From: Trinickia violacea | Lineage (GTDB): Bacteria; Pseudomonadota; Gammaproteobacteria; Burkholderiales; Burkholderiaceae | Length of the DNA: 64,000 bases | Direction: 5' to 3' | Assembly (NCBI RefSeq): GCF_005280735.1 | Contig: NZ_CP040077.1 | Coordinates: 3,720,001-3,784,000, forward strand | Shown: positions 9,606-17,160 of the stretch, in pieces | How positions within the stretch are numbered: position 1 is the stretch's first letter | Layout of the letters: each line of letters begins with the position of its first letter | Notes under the pieces: model-generated | What the model saw: the letters and a program-made list of their open reading frames with translations, nothing else | What the model was told of the DNA's origin: nothing | Database searches by the model: none | Position numbers and translations under genes: made by a program

Positions 9606-10580
9606 TCAGGCTGGGACCAGCCCCTTTTCCTTCAGCCAATCCGGATTGAAAAGACGGGCGCGATACAGTTCGCCGCGATCGCACAGCAGCGTCACGATCG
9701 TATGGCCCGGCCCCATCTGACGGGCGAGCCATACGGCCGCCGCAACGTTGATGCCCGTGGAACCGCCGACGTAGAACCCTTCTTCGCGCAGCAACCGGTA
9801 CACCATCGTGACGCACGACTGGTCGTCGACACGGTAGGCGTCGTCGATCGGCGTTCCTTCGAGGTTTGCAGTGATGCGAGAGGAGCCGATGCCCTCCGTA
9901 ATCGAGTTGCCTTCCACCTTGATTTCTCCCGTTTTCACATAGCTGTACAGACCGCTGCCATGCGGGTCCGCGAGAACGATTCGGACGTCAGGGTTCTTTT
10001 CCTTCAAAAAGCGCCCTACCCCGGCGAGTGTGCCTCCGGTGCCGGTCGCGCATACGAATGCATCGACCGTGCCTGCGGTGTCACGCCAGATTTCGGGACC
10101 CGTGGTCTCGTAATGCGCCTGCCGGTTGACGAGGTTGTCGAATTGATTGGCCCAGATCGCGTTGCCGAGCTCCTGCGCCAGACGCCCCGCGATCTTCTGG
10201 TAGTTGTTCGGATCTTTGTACGGGGCGGCCGGCACGGGCCGCACCTCCGCGCCGAGCACGCGTAAAAGCTCCATTTTGGCGGGCGATTGCGTGTCCGGAA
10301 TCACGATTACGCAGCGATAGCCGCGAGCCGCGCAGAGATGAGCGAGGCCGATGCCCGTGTTCCCCGCGGTGCCCTCCACCACGGTGCCGCCAGGCTTGAG
10401 CACGCCACGCCGCTCGGCATCCTGAATGATGTAGAGCGCCGCGCGGTCCTTCACCGAACCGCCCGGGTTCATGAACTCGGCTTTGCCGAGAATCTCGCAG
10501 CCGGTCTCCTTGCTGAGCGCCGCGAGCCGGATGAGCGGCGTGTTGCCGATGCAGCCGACAAAACCCTCCGTTACGCTCAT
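9606..10580 (-). CDS. Cysteine synthase family PLP enzyme
   Basis: A 324-residue fold-type II PLP enzyme. The PLP lysine lies in GGSVKDRAA and the phosphate loop is GTGGTLAG. The usual substrate loop TSGNTG reads EGTAGNTG here (Ser to Ala), a variant found in a subgroup of cysteine-synthase-like enzymes. The predicted reaction is beta-replacement on O-acetylserine or a related substrate; which one cannot be told from sequence. The ATG at 10580 has a GGGAGG ribosome site; an upstream in-frame ATG at 10598 is less well placed. No sulfur genes are adjacent, so a housekeeping CysK role is not assured. Confidence 0.85.
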   Translation of the reverse strand: MSVTEGFVGCIGNTPLIRLAALSKETGCEILGKAEFMNPGGSVKDRAALYIIQDAERRGVLKPGGTVVEGTAGNTGIGLAHLCAARGYRCVIVIPDTQSPAKMELLRVLGAEVRPVPAAPYKDPNNYQKIAGRLAQELGNAIWANQFDNLVNRQAHYETTGPEIWRDTAGTVDAFVCATGTGGTLAGVGRFLKEKNPDVRIVLADPHGSGLYSYVKTGEIKVEGNSITEGIGSSRITANLEGTPIDDAYRVDDQSCVTMVYRLLREEGFYVGGSTGINVAAAVWLARQMGPGHTIVTLLCDRGELYRARLFNPDWLKEKGLVPA

Positions 10581-10725
10581 GATTGCGCCTCCCTTCAACC
10601 GATTGGCAACAGGCTGTCGCCATACCTCAAGGATAGACGCCCTCGCAGGGCCTCCCGTCGGTCCATCTCTTCGCCGACTTGCTGCACGCTTCGATCAGGG
10701 ATGCCGAGCGGGGGCTTTTCGCCCC

Positions 10726-10923
10726 CTATTCCAGGTAGGTGATTTCGTCGGCTAGCTTGTCGATCAGTGTTCCAAGGTATTTGGCATCGGTGGTCGCATG
10801 GGCTGCCGCGACGCCGACTTCGGATGCGCTTCCCATCAGACGAATCGATCCGCTCTGCACTGCCGCTTTCACGATTTCCGCTGCGATCGTCGCGGCATCT
10901 CCGCGATTGAACAGGTTTGCCAT
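10726..10923 (-). CDS. Small hypothetical protein
   Basis: A 65-residue protein beginning MANLFNRGDAATIAAEIVKA. It is predicted to be mostly helical and soluble, acidic towards its end, with no Cys and no signal peptide. An ATG at 10944 would add seven residues; 10923 was chosen because the sequence becomes more ordered there. It lies between the cysteine synthase family gene and hipA on the same strand, with gaps over 80 bp on both sides. No known family was recognised. Confidence 0.55.
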   Translation of the reverse strand: MANLFNRGDAATIAAEIVKAAVQSGSIRLMGSASEVGVAAAHATTDAKYLGTLIDKLADEITYLE

Positions 10924-11012
10924 TCGCCTTCCCCAATTGGTCAAGGAATCACCATCGTAGCAAAGCGGATCGTCGATTTCATGCAGATCCAGCGACTTTC
11001 CTCCTCCTGCCG

Positions 11013-12236
11013 CTACAGCATTCGAGAGCGGTTCGCTTCGACCTCACGCTCGATCAGGCCGAGCGTGTCCGGCAGGATGGGCAGCGCCTGCGCGAAGCGC
11101 CGAAGCTGGCCTGCCACGCTCGCAATGCGCTCGATCGCTTGCTTCGCATCGCGTTCGGCAATGCCTGTCATTCGGGCCAATTGCAGCAGATGCTGACGCG
11201 CAGGCGCGCGTGCCTCGCCGCAAATGTCCATTTGATGCTCTCCGCCCGGCCCTTCGTTGAACGTCAAGTCGTAGGCGGGTGAAAACTGCCAGCGTCCGTC
11301 GGCGCCCAGCAGGAAGGAGAAGTTCTTTGCGTGATCGTCCCGGTTATTGAAGATCACGTTGAACACGCAGCGCTCGAACGCCTGCCGCACTTCACGTGCG
11401 TCACGTGTCATGAATTGCGTGAGCCTCAAGAGCGCGACATAGTCGACCTGCGGCACCCGGAAGTCGACGTGCATCGCGCCGGCGGCCGTATGCATCGGCA
11501 CACGCAGTCCGTTGACGCGGTCGAACCGCTCGATCCCGAAGGCCGATAGTCCGGACCCCAAGTCGAAATGCACCGTCGCCGGCATGCGAAGCTCACAGGC
11601 GGTCGCAAGCGCACCATACAGCGCCTCCACTGCGCACACTTCTGCATGCTCGTGTTGAGCGGGAAACTTGACGAGCCATGGCGTGCCGGCACCCTGGTCC
11701 GTATTCCACATGCGGTTCGTCTGCCGATCGAAATTGACGAGCACCTTCGGACGCGCGCCGTGTGGCGAGCCCCCCATGAGCGCAAGCTCGCGCAACAGCG
11801 CTTCACTGCCGTCGCTCATGACCTGGCGTACCTCGTTGGCGAGTTCGAGCAGTTGAACATCCGCCGGTACGAGGCTGTCGCTGTCCGCGGGCTCGAACAG
11901 TAGCGCGCCCATCGCCTTGTCGCCGATGAAGGCGAGCCGCTCGAGCGGGGACATCCGTCCGGGCTCGCGCCCCTCCTTGCGGAACAGCCGGTCCATGAGC
12001 AACATGCCCCAGCCGTCGGGAAGCGCATCGCTCACCAGCCCGGGCAAGCGGAGTTGATGGGCGGGAAACGCGCCATACGTACTGGCAGCCAGCGGCAATT
12101 TGAGCGGCGAGAGCTCGAGTCCGCGTTGCAGCGCTTCGGCCGAGTACTCGAACAGCAGATCGTCGCCGTCATCGGCGAGCTGGCCGAGCACGAAGCGCTC
12201 GCCCCATCCCGCGTACACCACGTTGATCTTCTTCAC
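11013..12236 (-). CDS. hipA: HipA family kinase/toxin
   Basis: A 407-residue HipA-type Ser/Thr kinase. The N-terminal lobe contains the LVSDALPDGWGMLLMDRLF segment typical of the family. The kinase core has VKFPAQ (ATP-lysine strand), the catalytic NNRDDHAKN motif at about residues 296-304, and SPAYDLT in place of DFG. In characterised systems HipA phosphorylates a translation component such as glutamyl-tRNA synthetase and is neutralised by HipB; the target here is unknown. It overlaps hipB by 4 bp (12233-12236), so the two are translationally coupled. All catalytic motifs are intact. Confidence 0.92.
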   Translation of the reverse strand: MKKINVVYAGWGERFVLGQLADDGDDLLFEYSAEALQRGLELSPLKLPLAASTYGAFPAHQLRLPGLVSDALPDGWGMLLMDRLFRKEGREPGRMSPLERLAFIGDKAMGALLFEPADSDSLVPADVQLLELANEVRQVMSDGSEALLRELALMGGSPHGARPKVLVNFDRQTNRMWNTDQGAGTPWLVKFPAQHEHAEVCAVEALYGALATACELRMPATVHFDLGSGLSAFGIERFDRVNGLRVPMHTAAGAMHVDFRVPQVDYVALLRLTQFMTRDAREVRQAFERCVFNVIFNNRDDHAKNFSFLLGADGRWQFSPAYDLTFNEGPGGEHQMDICGEARAPARQHLLQLARMTGIAERDAKQAIERIASVAGQLRRFAQALPILPDTLGLIEREVEANRSRML

Positions 12237-12541
12237 GAGCCTTTCCTCGAGGCACGTGCGCGCGTGACGCTGGCCTGCTCCATCTCCTTGATGGTTTTCG
12301 GCGTCGAAGCGAACAGCGAAGACAGGCTCCCGGACAAGCCAAGGCTTGCGGCGACACGCAAGAAAGTGTCGAGCGTACCTCGGCCGGTCAGCTCGAGATT
12401 GCGCAAGGCGCGTTCGGATACTCCAGCGCGCGCCGCCAACTCGCTTTGATGGAAGTTTTGCGCAAGACGGTGCGCCCGAAGACGATGGCCGAGTTCGCTC
12501 GCGACCTCGTCAGTGGTAGCCAACTCAAACGGTATTTTCAT
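12233..12541 (-). CDS. hipB: HipB-like antitoxin, XRE-family repressor
   Basis: A 102-residue DNA-binding protein with a Cro/CI-type helix-turn-helix at residues ~18-70 (HQSELAARAGVSERALRNLE). The basic C-terminal tail (about 30 residues ending ARASRKGS) is likely the flexible HipA-binding or degradation-sensitive part. It is first in the operon and overlaps hipA by 4 bp. Three near-identical 25-bp palindromes directly upstream fit autoregulation. Confidence 0.9.
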   Translation of the reverse strand: MKIPFELATTDEVASELGHRLRAHRLAQNFHQSELAARAGVSERALRNLELTGRGTLDTFLRVAASLGLSGSLSSLFASTPKTIKEMEQASVTRARASRKGS

Positions 12542-12565
12542 GCCGGTTAACCGCTAAATTTGGAT

Positions 12566-12590
12566 TTAACCGGTTGTATTTTACCGGTTA
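12566..12590. promoter_or_regulatory. Operator-like palindrome 1 of hipBA
   Basis: TAACCGG-N10-CCGGTTA is a perfect 7-bp inverted repeat, preceded by T, 25 bp upstream of the hipB start. A partial half-site CCGGTTAACCG lies at 12543-12553. The AT-rich DNA here contrasts with flanking genes and probably contains the promoter. Confidence 0.65.
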
Positions 12591-12611
12591 GCCAAAAATA
12601 GGCAAAGCCAT

Positions 12612-12636
12612 ATAACCAGCAAAATTCTGCCGATTA
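12612..12636. promoter_or_regulatory. Operator-like palindrome 2 of hipBA
   Basis: This 25-bp site has the form ATAACCAG-N9-GCCGATTA and aligns without gaps to the sites at 12566 and 12646. Its arms pair imperfectly over 12 bp (TAACCAGCAAAA against TAATCGGCAGAA on the other strand). Centre-to-centre distance to site 1 is 46 bp. Confidence 0.6.
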
Positions 12637-12645
12637 TGTTTTTTA

Positions 12646-12670
12646 ATAACCGGCAGAAATTTACCGATAA
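12646..12670. promoter_or_regulatory. Operator-like palindrome 3 of hipBA
   Basis: This 25-bp site has the form ATAACCGG-N9-ACCGATAA. It shares the TAACC...CCG-TWA framework with sites 1 and 2. It is the farthest from hipB and closest to the end of waaA, 34 bp centre to centre from site 2. Confidence 0.55.
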
Positions 12671-12698
12671 ATAGAAGGAGCGCTGCGCTCCACCCAGC

Positions 12699-14003
12699 CT
12701 AGTCGCCCAACAGCGCCATCAACACCTCGACCGTGCGCGCCGTCGCCCCGCTATGCCGCGCCGCAAACGCGGAGGCCGCGGCCGCCATGGCGGTGCGCCG
12801 CGGCTTGTCGGCGAACAGCTCGCCGAGCACCTTCGCGAGTTCCGCCGGGTCCGCCACCTGCACGGCAGCGCCCGCCGAGACCGCATCGGCCGTCGCCTGC
12901 GAGAAGTTGAACACGTGCGGCCCGATCAGCACGGGGGTGCCCACGCCGCACGCCTCGATCAGATTCTGTCCGCCGAGCGGCAGCAGGCTCCCGCCGATGA
13001 ACGCGACGTCCGACGCCGCGTAGTACGCGCCCAGCTCGCCCATCGAATCGCCGAGCAGCACGGTCACGTTCTCGGGCAAGCGGCGGGGCGTCGCCGCCTG
13101 CGCTGCCGCGGCAGCCGCCGGCTCCGCCCACTGCGAGCGCCGCTCGTAGCGCAATCCGCGTCGTTCCAGCAGCGCCGCCACTTCATCGAAGCGTTGCGGA
13201 TGGCGCGGCACGAGAATCAGCAGCGCATCTTCGGTCGCGAGCGCCGCGAGCGCATCGAGCACCAGCGGCTCTTCACCTTCGCGCGTGCTCGCCGCGACCC
13301 AGACCGGCCGCGTGCCGATCGCCGCGCGCCACGCATGCCCGCGTGCGACGAGTTCCGGCGGCGTCGCCATATCGAACTTCAGGTTGCCGAGCACGGCGAG
13401 GTTGCGCGCGCCGAGCGCCGTCAGCCGCTCGGCGTCAGACGGGCTTTGCGCCAGCACTCGCGCAAAGCCGCCGAACACGTCGCGCGTCGCGCGGCCGAAG
13501 CGCGACGCGCGCTTGTACGAACGCGCCGACATCCGCGCATTCGTGAGCACGAGCGGCACACCGGCGCGCCGGCATTCGTCGATCAGCGTCGGCCAGACTT
13601 CCGTTTCCATCACGAGACCCAGCGACGGACGCCAAGCACGCAAAAACCGTTGCACGGCATGCGGCATGTCGTAGGGAAGGTAGCAGCGCCGCACGCGGTC
13701 GCCGAAAAGCGCCTCGCCGGTCGCGCGGCCGCTCGGCGTCATATGCGTGAGAAGAATGCGCGCGTCGGGTCGCGCCTTCATCAGCGCGGCGATGAGCGGC
13801 TGCGCGGCGCGCGTCTCGCCGACCGATACCGCATGCACCCAGATCAGCGGCGCCGCGTCTTCGGGCAAGCGCCCTTTCGCGCGGCCGAAGCGCTCGTCGA
13901 TATGCTCGCGATAGCCGCGCTCTCGGCGCGAACGCAGGAATAGCCGCAGCACCGCCAGCGGCGCGACGATCCACCAGAGCGCGCGATAGATGACCCTCAG
14001 CAT
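12699..14003 (-). CDS. waaA: Kdo transferase WaaA (KdtA)
   Basis: A 434-residue GT30 glycosyltransferase. It adds Kdo from CMP-Kdo to lipid IVA on the cytoplasmic face of the inner membrane. An N-terminal membrane anchor (residues ~5-24) precedes the basic RSRRERGYREHIDERFGR stretch. The family motifs VHAVSVGETRAA and ALMKARPDARILLTHMTPSG follow, and the C-terminal domain has GGSLLPLGGQNLIEACGVG. Length is typical. A Kdo hydroxylase gene lies immediately upstream, and waaC beyond it, all on the same strand. Confidence 0.95.
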   Translation of the reverse strand: MLRVIYRALWWIVAPLAVLRLFLRSRRERGYREHIDERFGRAKGRLPEDAAPLIWVHAVSVGETRAAQPLIAALMKARPDARILLTHMTPSGRATGEALFGDRVRRCYLPYDMPHAVQRFLRAWRPSLGLVMETEVWPTLIDECRRAGVPLVLTNARMSARSYKRASRFGRATRDVFGGFARVLAQSPSDAERLTALGARNLAVLGNLKFDMATPPELVARGHAWRAAIGTRPVWVAASTREGEEPLVLDALAALATEDALLILVPRHPQRFDEVAALLERRGLRYERRSQWAEPAAAAAAQAATPRRLPENVTVLLGDSMGELGAYYAASDVAFIGGSLLPLGGQNLIEACGVGTPVLIGPHVFNFSQATADAVSAGAAVQVADPAELAKVLGELFADKPRRTAMAAAASAFAARHSGATARTVEVLMALLGD

Positions 14004-14076
14004 GCTGCCCGCTCCACACGCCGGAGCAACGGCACGCGCGAGGTCCGCACCGCGGACGCCGGAAAATCCGCGGCGC

Positions 14077-14961
14077 TCAAACCAGCGCCCGGCCCTTGAG
14101 CCGCTCGAGAATGCCGAGCGGCGCGCATTCGGGCTGCACCATCGCTTTCACCGGCAGGAAGAACGTCTGTTCGAGCATGAATTGGCCGGACATCACCGCA
14201 TGCGACGTCTGATCGGAGAAACAGACCCACACGCTGCCCGTCGGAAACGGGATCGTCTCCTGCGGGCTCGTCTTCTGATAGTCGAGATCGGCCTTCATGC
14301 CGTCGTGCAAATGGAGCATCAGATGGTCGTATTCGCTGCGCGGCGACTTCGTGACATGCAGCAGATTGAGCAGCCACGCCGAGCCCGGCATTTGCGGCTT
14401 GATCTCCGGAAGAAAGCGCTTCGCCATGTCTTCGAAGGGCTCGCCGACTCGCCACACGCGCGGCACGCCCTTCGGATTCACGTTCGTGAATACGCGCAAA
14501 ATGCGCTCGCCGTAGTTGGGCCGCGACGGAAACGCGTCGACGTGCAGACGGCTGTCGTCCTTGCGCCAGGACGTTTGACGCGTCTCCACTTGGTGCAGGC
14601 GCAGGCTCGTCGGCGCGACGCGCAGCTTGCCTTGATACTCGGGAAAGAGGCCGTCGACCAGCGTGCGCGCGTTGCCCTGATAACGCGCGATCAGCGCCCG
14701 CACCGCCGATTGCGTGACGGCGTCGCCGAGCACGCCATGGAGCGCGCCGCCGTTCGCTTCGAGGCTGATGTTCTTGCGCTTCGGATCGGCGATCGACGGA
14801 TCGAGCAGTGCCTGCTCGCCGCCGTCGATCGCAAAGCGCAGGTTCGGGAAATAGAGCACTTTGCCGCGCTCGACCGCGTCGCGCAATTGCTCGCGCGGCA
14901 CGGAAAGATTTTGCGCCTGCCAATCGGCGGACGCGACTTCGACGATCTGGGATTCGTTCAT
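14077..14961 (-). CDS. kdoO: Kdo 3-hydroxylase (KdoO type), Fe(II)/2-oxoglutarate dependent
   Basis: A 294-residue protein of the Kdo-hydroxylase family. The likely iron-binding motif is His-x-Asp in SRLHVDAFPSRP near residue 140, with a distal His in QTSHAVMSGQFM. In Burkholderia and Yersinia such enzymes hydroxylate the outer Kdo of Kdo2-lipid A to Ko, so the core would contain Ko. Its place between waaC and waaA, with gaps of only 25 and 73 bp, supports this. The family was recognised from sequence and context without a search. Confidence 0.85.
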   Translation of the reverse strand: MNESQIVEVASADWQAQNLSVPREQLRDAVERGKVLYFPNLRFAIDGGEQALLDPSIADPKRKNISLEANGGALHGVLGDAVTQSAVRALIARYQGNARTLVDGLFPEYQGKLRVAPTSLRLHQVETRQTSWRKDDSRLHVDAFPSRPNYGERILRVFTNVNPKGVPRVWRVGEPFEDMAKRFLPEIKPQMPGSAWLLNLLHVTKSPRSEYDHLMLHLHDGMKADLDYQKTSPQETIPFPTGSVWVCFSDQTSHAVMSGQFMLEQTFFLPVKAMVQPECAPLGILERLKGRALV

Positions 14962-14986
14962 GGTGGGTGACCCCGGGGTCTGGCGA

Positions 14987-16003
14987 TTACAGCAGGCCGA
15001 ATCCGGCGAGCGCGGACTTCACTTGTTGAAGAGTCGGCGGCTGCCCGGCCGTGCCGAGATTGACGACGTTCGGCGACCAATAGCCGCCCGTGCGCCATGC
15101 AGTCGCGAAATTGTACAACTCGACCGTCGGCCGCTTGAGCGCTGCGGCGATATGCACCAAGCCGGTATCGACGCCCACGGTGGCCGCCGCCGAATCGATG
15201 AGCCCGACCACCGCCGGCAGCGACAGGCGCGGCGGCACGATCGCCGCGTCGCCGAATTCCTTCGCGAGCCGCTCGCTCGTCGCACGCTCGGCGTCGCTGC
15301 CCCAGGGCAACACGAGCGACGCGCCGCGCCGCACGAGCGACTGGCCGAGTTCGATCCACGCGGCGTCCGGCCATTGCTTGTCGGCGCGCGAGGTCGCGTG
15401 GACGAACACCACGTACGGCACCGGCAGGTTCAGCCCGAGCGCATTGACCGCGATCGCGGCGCGGCGCGTGTCGAGACCGAACTCGATGTCGTCGGTGGGC
15501 TGCGGCTTCGGCTCGCCGAGCGCCGCCGCGACGAGCTGGCGCGTGCGCTCGACCACGTGCGTGCGCGGCTCGATCGGCACGCGCTTATCGTAGAAGAAAC
15601 GCACCGGCCATTCGTAGCCCGCGCCGTCGGTGCGGTTGCCGAGCCCGACGAGCGGCCCGCGCGCCCAGCTCGCCACCCAGGCGGTCTTGATGAGCCCCTG
15701 GCAATCGATCACGAGATCGTATTTCTCGGCCGCGAGCGCGCGCTTGAACGCGCGGATCTCGCGCCAGTTTTCGGGTGACGTGAGCCGCTTGCGCCAGCGT
15801 CTGAGCGAAAACGGAATCGCGCGGCGCACGCCGTCGATGAGTTCGACGAGGCCAGCGAAACTCTCCTCGACCAGCCAATCGATCTGCGCGTCCGGGTATT
15901 TGCGGCGAATATCGGCGATGACCGGCATGTTGTGGACGACGTCGCCAAGCGACGACACCCTCACGATTAGTATTTTTTGCACGCTCAATGGAAAGGCCGG
16001 CAA
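14987..16003 (-). CDS. waaC: Lipopolysaccharide heptosyltransferase I WaaC
   Basis: A 338-residue GT9 enzyme with the start region KILIVRVSSLGDVVHNMPV, the central DLVIDCQGLIKTAW, and the donor-binding segment VGVDTGLVHIAAAL. It transfers the first L-glycero-D-manno-heptose to Kdo in the inner core. The ATG at 16003 gives seven extra residues before the family start; a GTG at 15982 would begin VQKILIV and is an equally reasonable start. It is the first gene of a minus-strand group waaC-kdoO-waaA. Confidence 0.95.
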   Translation of the reverse strand: MPAFPLSVQKILIVRVSSLGDVVHNMPVIADIRRKYPDAQIDWLVEESFAGLVELIDGVRRAIPFSLRRWRKRLTSPENWREIRAFKRALAAEKYDLVIDCQGLIKTAWVASWARGPLVGLGNRTDGAGYEWPVRFFYDKRVPIEPRTHVVERTRQLVAAALGEPKPQPTDDIEFGLDTRRAAIAVNALGLNLPVPYVVFVHATSRADKQWPDAAWIELGQSLVRRGASLVLPWGSDAERATSERLAKEFGDAAIVPPRLSLPAVVGLIDSAAATVGVDTGLVHIAAALKRPTVELYNFATAWRTGGYWSPNVVNLGTAGQPPTLQQVKSALAGFGLL

Positions 16004-16330
16004 GCCAGTTCGAAGGGAGTTCTAAAGGGCAGCAATTCTACCTCGCCGTGCGCGCGGGTTCGTCGGCGCACGTGCGGCTTTGATCTGACGCACGCTTTCG
16101 AAAATATTTCTTTTTGCCTACAGAAATGGCGCGACGGGACGATTCGAAGCGCGAAAGCCCATGCTATAAGCGCCAAAACACGCGCGCCGCCGAGTACTTT
16201 GTCCGCCAAACACCGCGCCTTCAGGTCTGGCGTTTTTGTAAATCCTTGTTGCACAAGCGTTTTGTTTCTCCCGCGCCAACCGCACTACAATGCTTGTCGT
16301 TCGTCGTTGAGCAGTCTTATTCCTCAGACC
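16004..16330. other. Divergent intergenic region waaC / lipoprotein
   Basis: This is a 327-bp gap between divergent genes. Upstream of the lipoprotein a sigma-70 type promoter can be proposed: TTGTTT at 16262-16267 and TACAAT at 16286-16291 with an 18-bp spacer. The waaC-proximal half contains a mixed-composition stretch with no convincing gene or hairpin. Confidence 0.4.
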
Positions 16331-17095
16331 ATGCCTACCCCGTTTTTCAACGCCCGCGCCGCGTGTGCCGTGGCCGCGCTCGCTGCACTGGCCGCTTGCT
16401 CCAGCACCCCGAAGCCACAGAAGTATCAACAGGAAATGTTCGATACCGGCGTGAGTCAGTTCGCCCGCAACTTCAACGCGAGCGCCGACGATGCCTGCGA
16501 GGCCGCGCGCCGCACCTTGCTGAATCAGGGCTATGTCACGAACGTGCCGCGCCCCAACTCCATCGACGCCACCAAGGACTTCCAGCAGGACGGCGATAAG
16601 CACACCCAAGTCGAGTTTCACGTCGTCTGCGTACCGGGCGAGGAAACGAGCGATACCAGCATCGTCTACGCGAACGCCGTGCAGAACGGCTTCGCGGTCA
16701 AGAAGAGCGATACCTCGGCGACCGTGGGCTTGAGCATCATCGGCTCGATTTCGATGCCGATCCGCTCGAACAGCGATGAAATGGTCAAGGTGTCGACCGA
16801 GACGATTCAGTCCGACAAGTTCTACGATCGTTTCTTCGAGTTCGTCGAACGCTACTTGAAGACCGTGATGCAGAAGGCCAACCGGGTGCCCGCTGCGGCG
16901 ATCTCGAGCACTGCCATTCCCGGTACGCCGCCCGCTGTGGCGCCGGCATCGCAAGCCGCGGCGGCGGCAGCCGCGGCAGTGGCGGCGTCTGCGCCGATCC
17001 CGGCGCTTGCCGATCAGGTCAAGGCACCCGTCGGCTTGCAGCCGCCCGCAGCGCCCGCGACCGCCGCATCCGCAACCAGCCCAACCACGCCTTGA
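16331..17095 (+). CDS. Putative lipoprotein (DUF2242-like)
   Basis: A 254-residue exported protein. The N-terminal signal (residues 1-22) ends in a lipobox LAAC with Cys23 as the predicted lipidation site. Residues ~30-190 form a compact mixed domain with two Cys. The C-terminal ~75 residues are low-complexity Ala/Pro (a run of eight Ala) and probably disordered. The domain resembles the DUF2242 lipoprotein family of Burkholderiales; function is unknown. The ATG at 16331 was chosen over a long upstream open frame because it begins the signal peptide and follows a plausible promoter. Confidence 0.8.
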   Translation: MPTPFFNARAACAVAALAALAACSSTPKPQKYQQEMFDTGVSQFARNFNASADDACEAARRTLLNQGYVTNVPRPNSIDATKDFQQDGDKHTQVEFHVVCVPGEETSDTSIVYANAVQNGFAVKKSDTSATVGLSIIGSISMPIRSNSDEMVKVSTETIQSDKFYDRFFEFVERYLKTVMQKANRVPAAAISSTAIPGTPPAVAPASQAAAAAAAAVAASAPIPALADQVKAPVGLQPPAAPATAASATSPTTP

Positions 17096-17102
17096 TCTTG
17101 AT

Positions 17103-17138
17103 ACCGGCGCGGAGGGCTCCTGAGCCCTCCGCGCCGGT
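17103..17138. terminator. Strong bidirectional hairpin between convergent genes
   Basis: A perfect 16-bp GC-rich inverted repeat (17103-17118 with 17123-17138, loop CCTG) lies between the lipoprotein and the phosphomannomutase gene, which are convergent. There is no T-tract on either side, so it is a likely transcript end or stability element rather than a canonical intrinsic terminator. Confidence 0.7.
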
Positions 17139-17160
17139 CACGCCTCGCCGGCCGCGCGTT

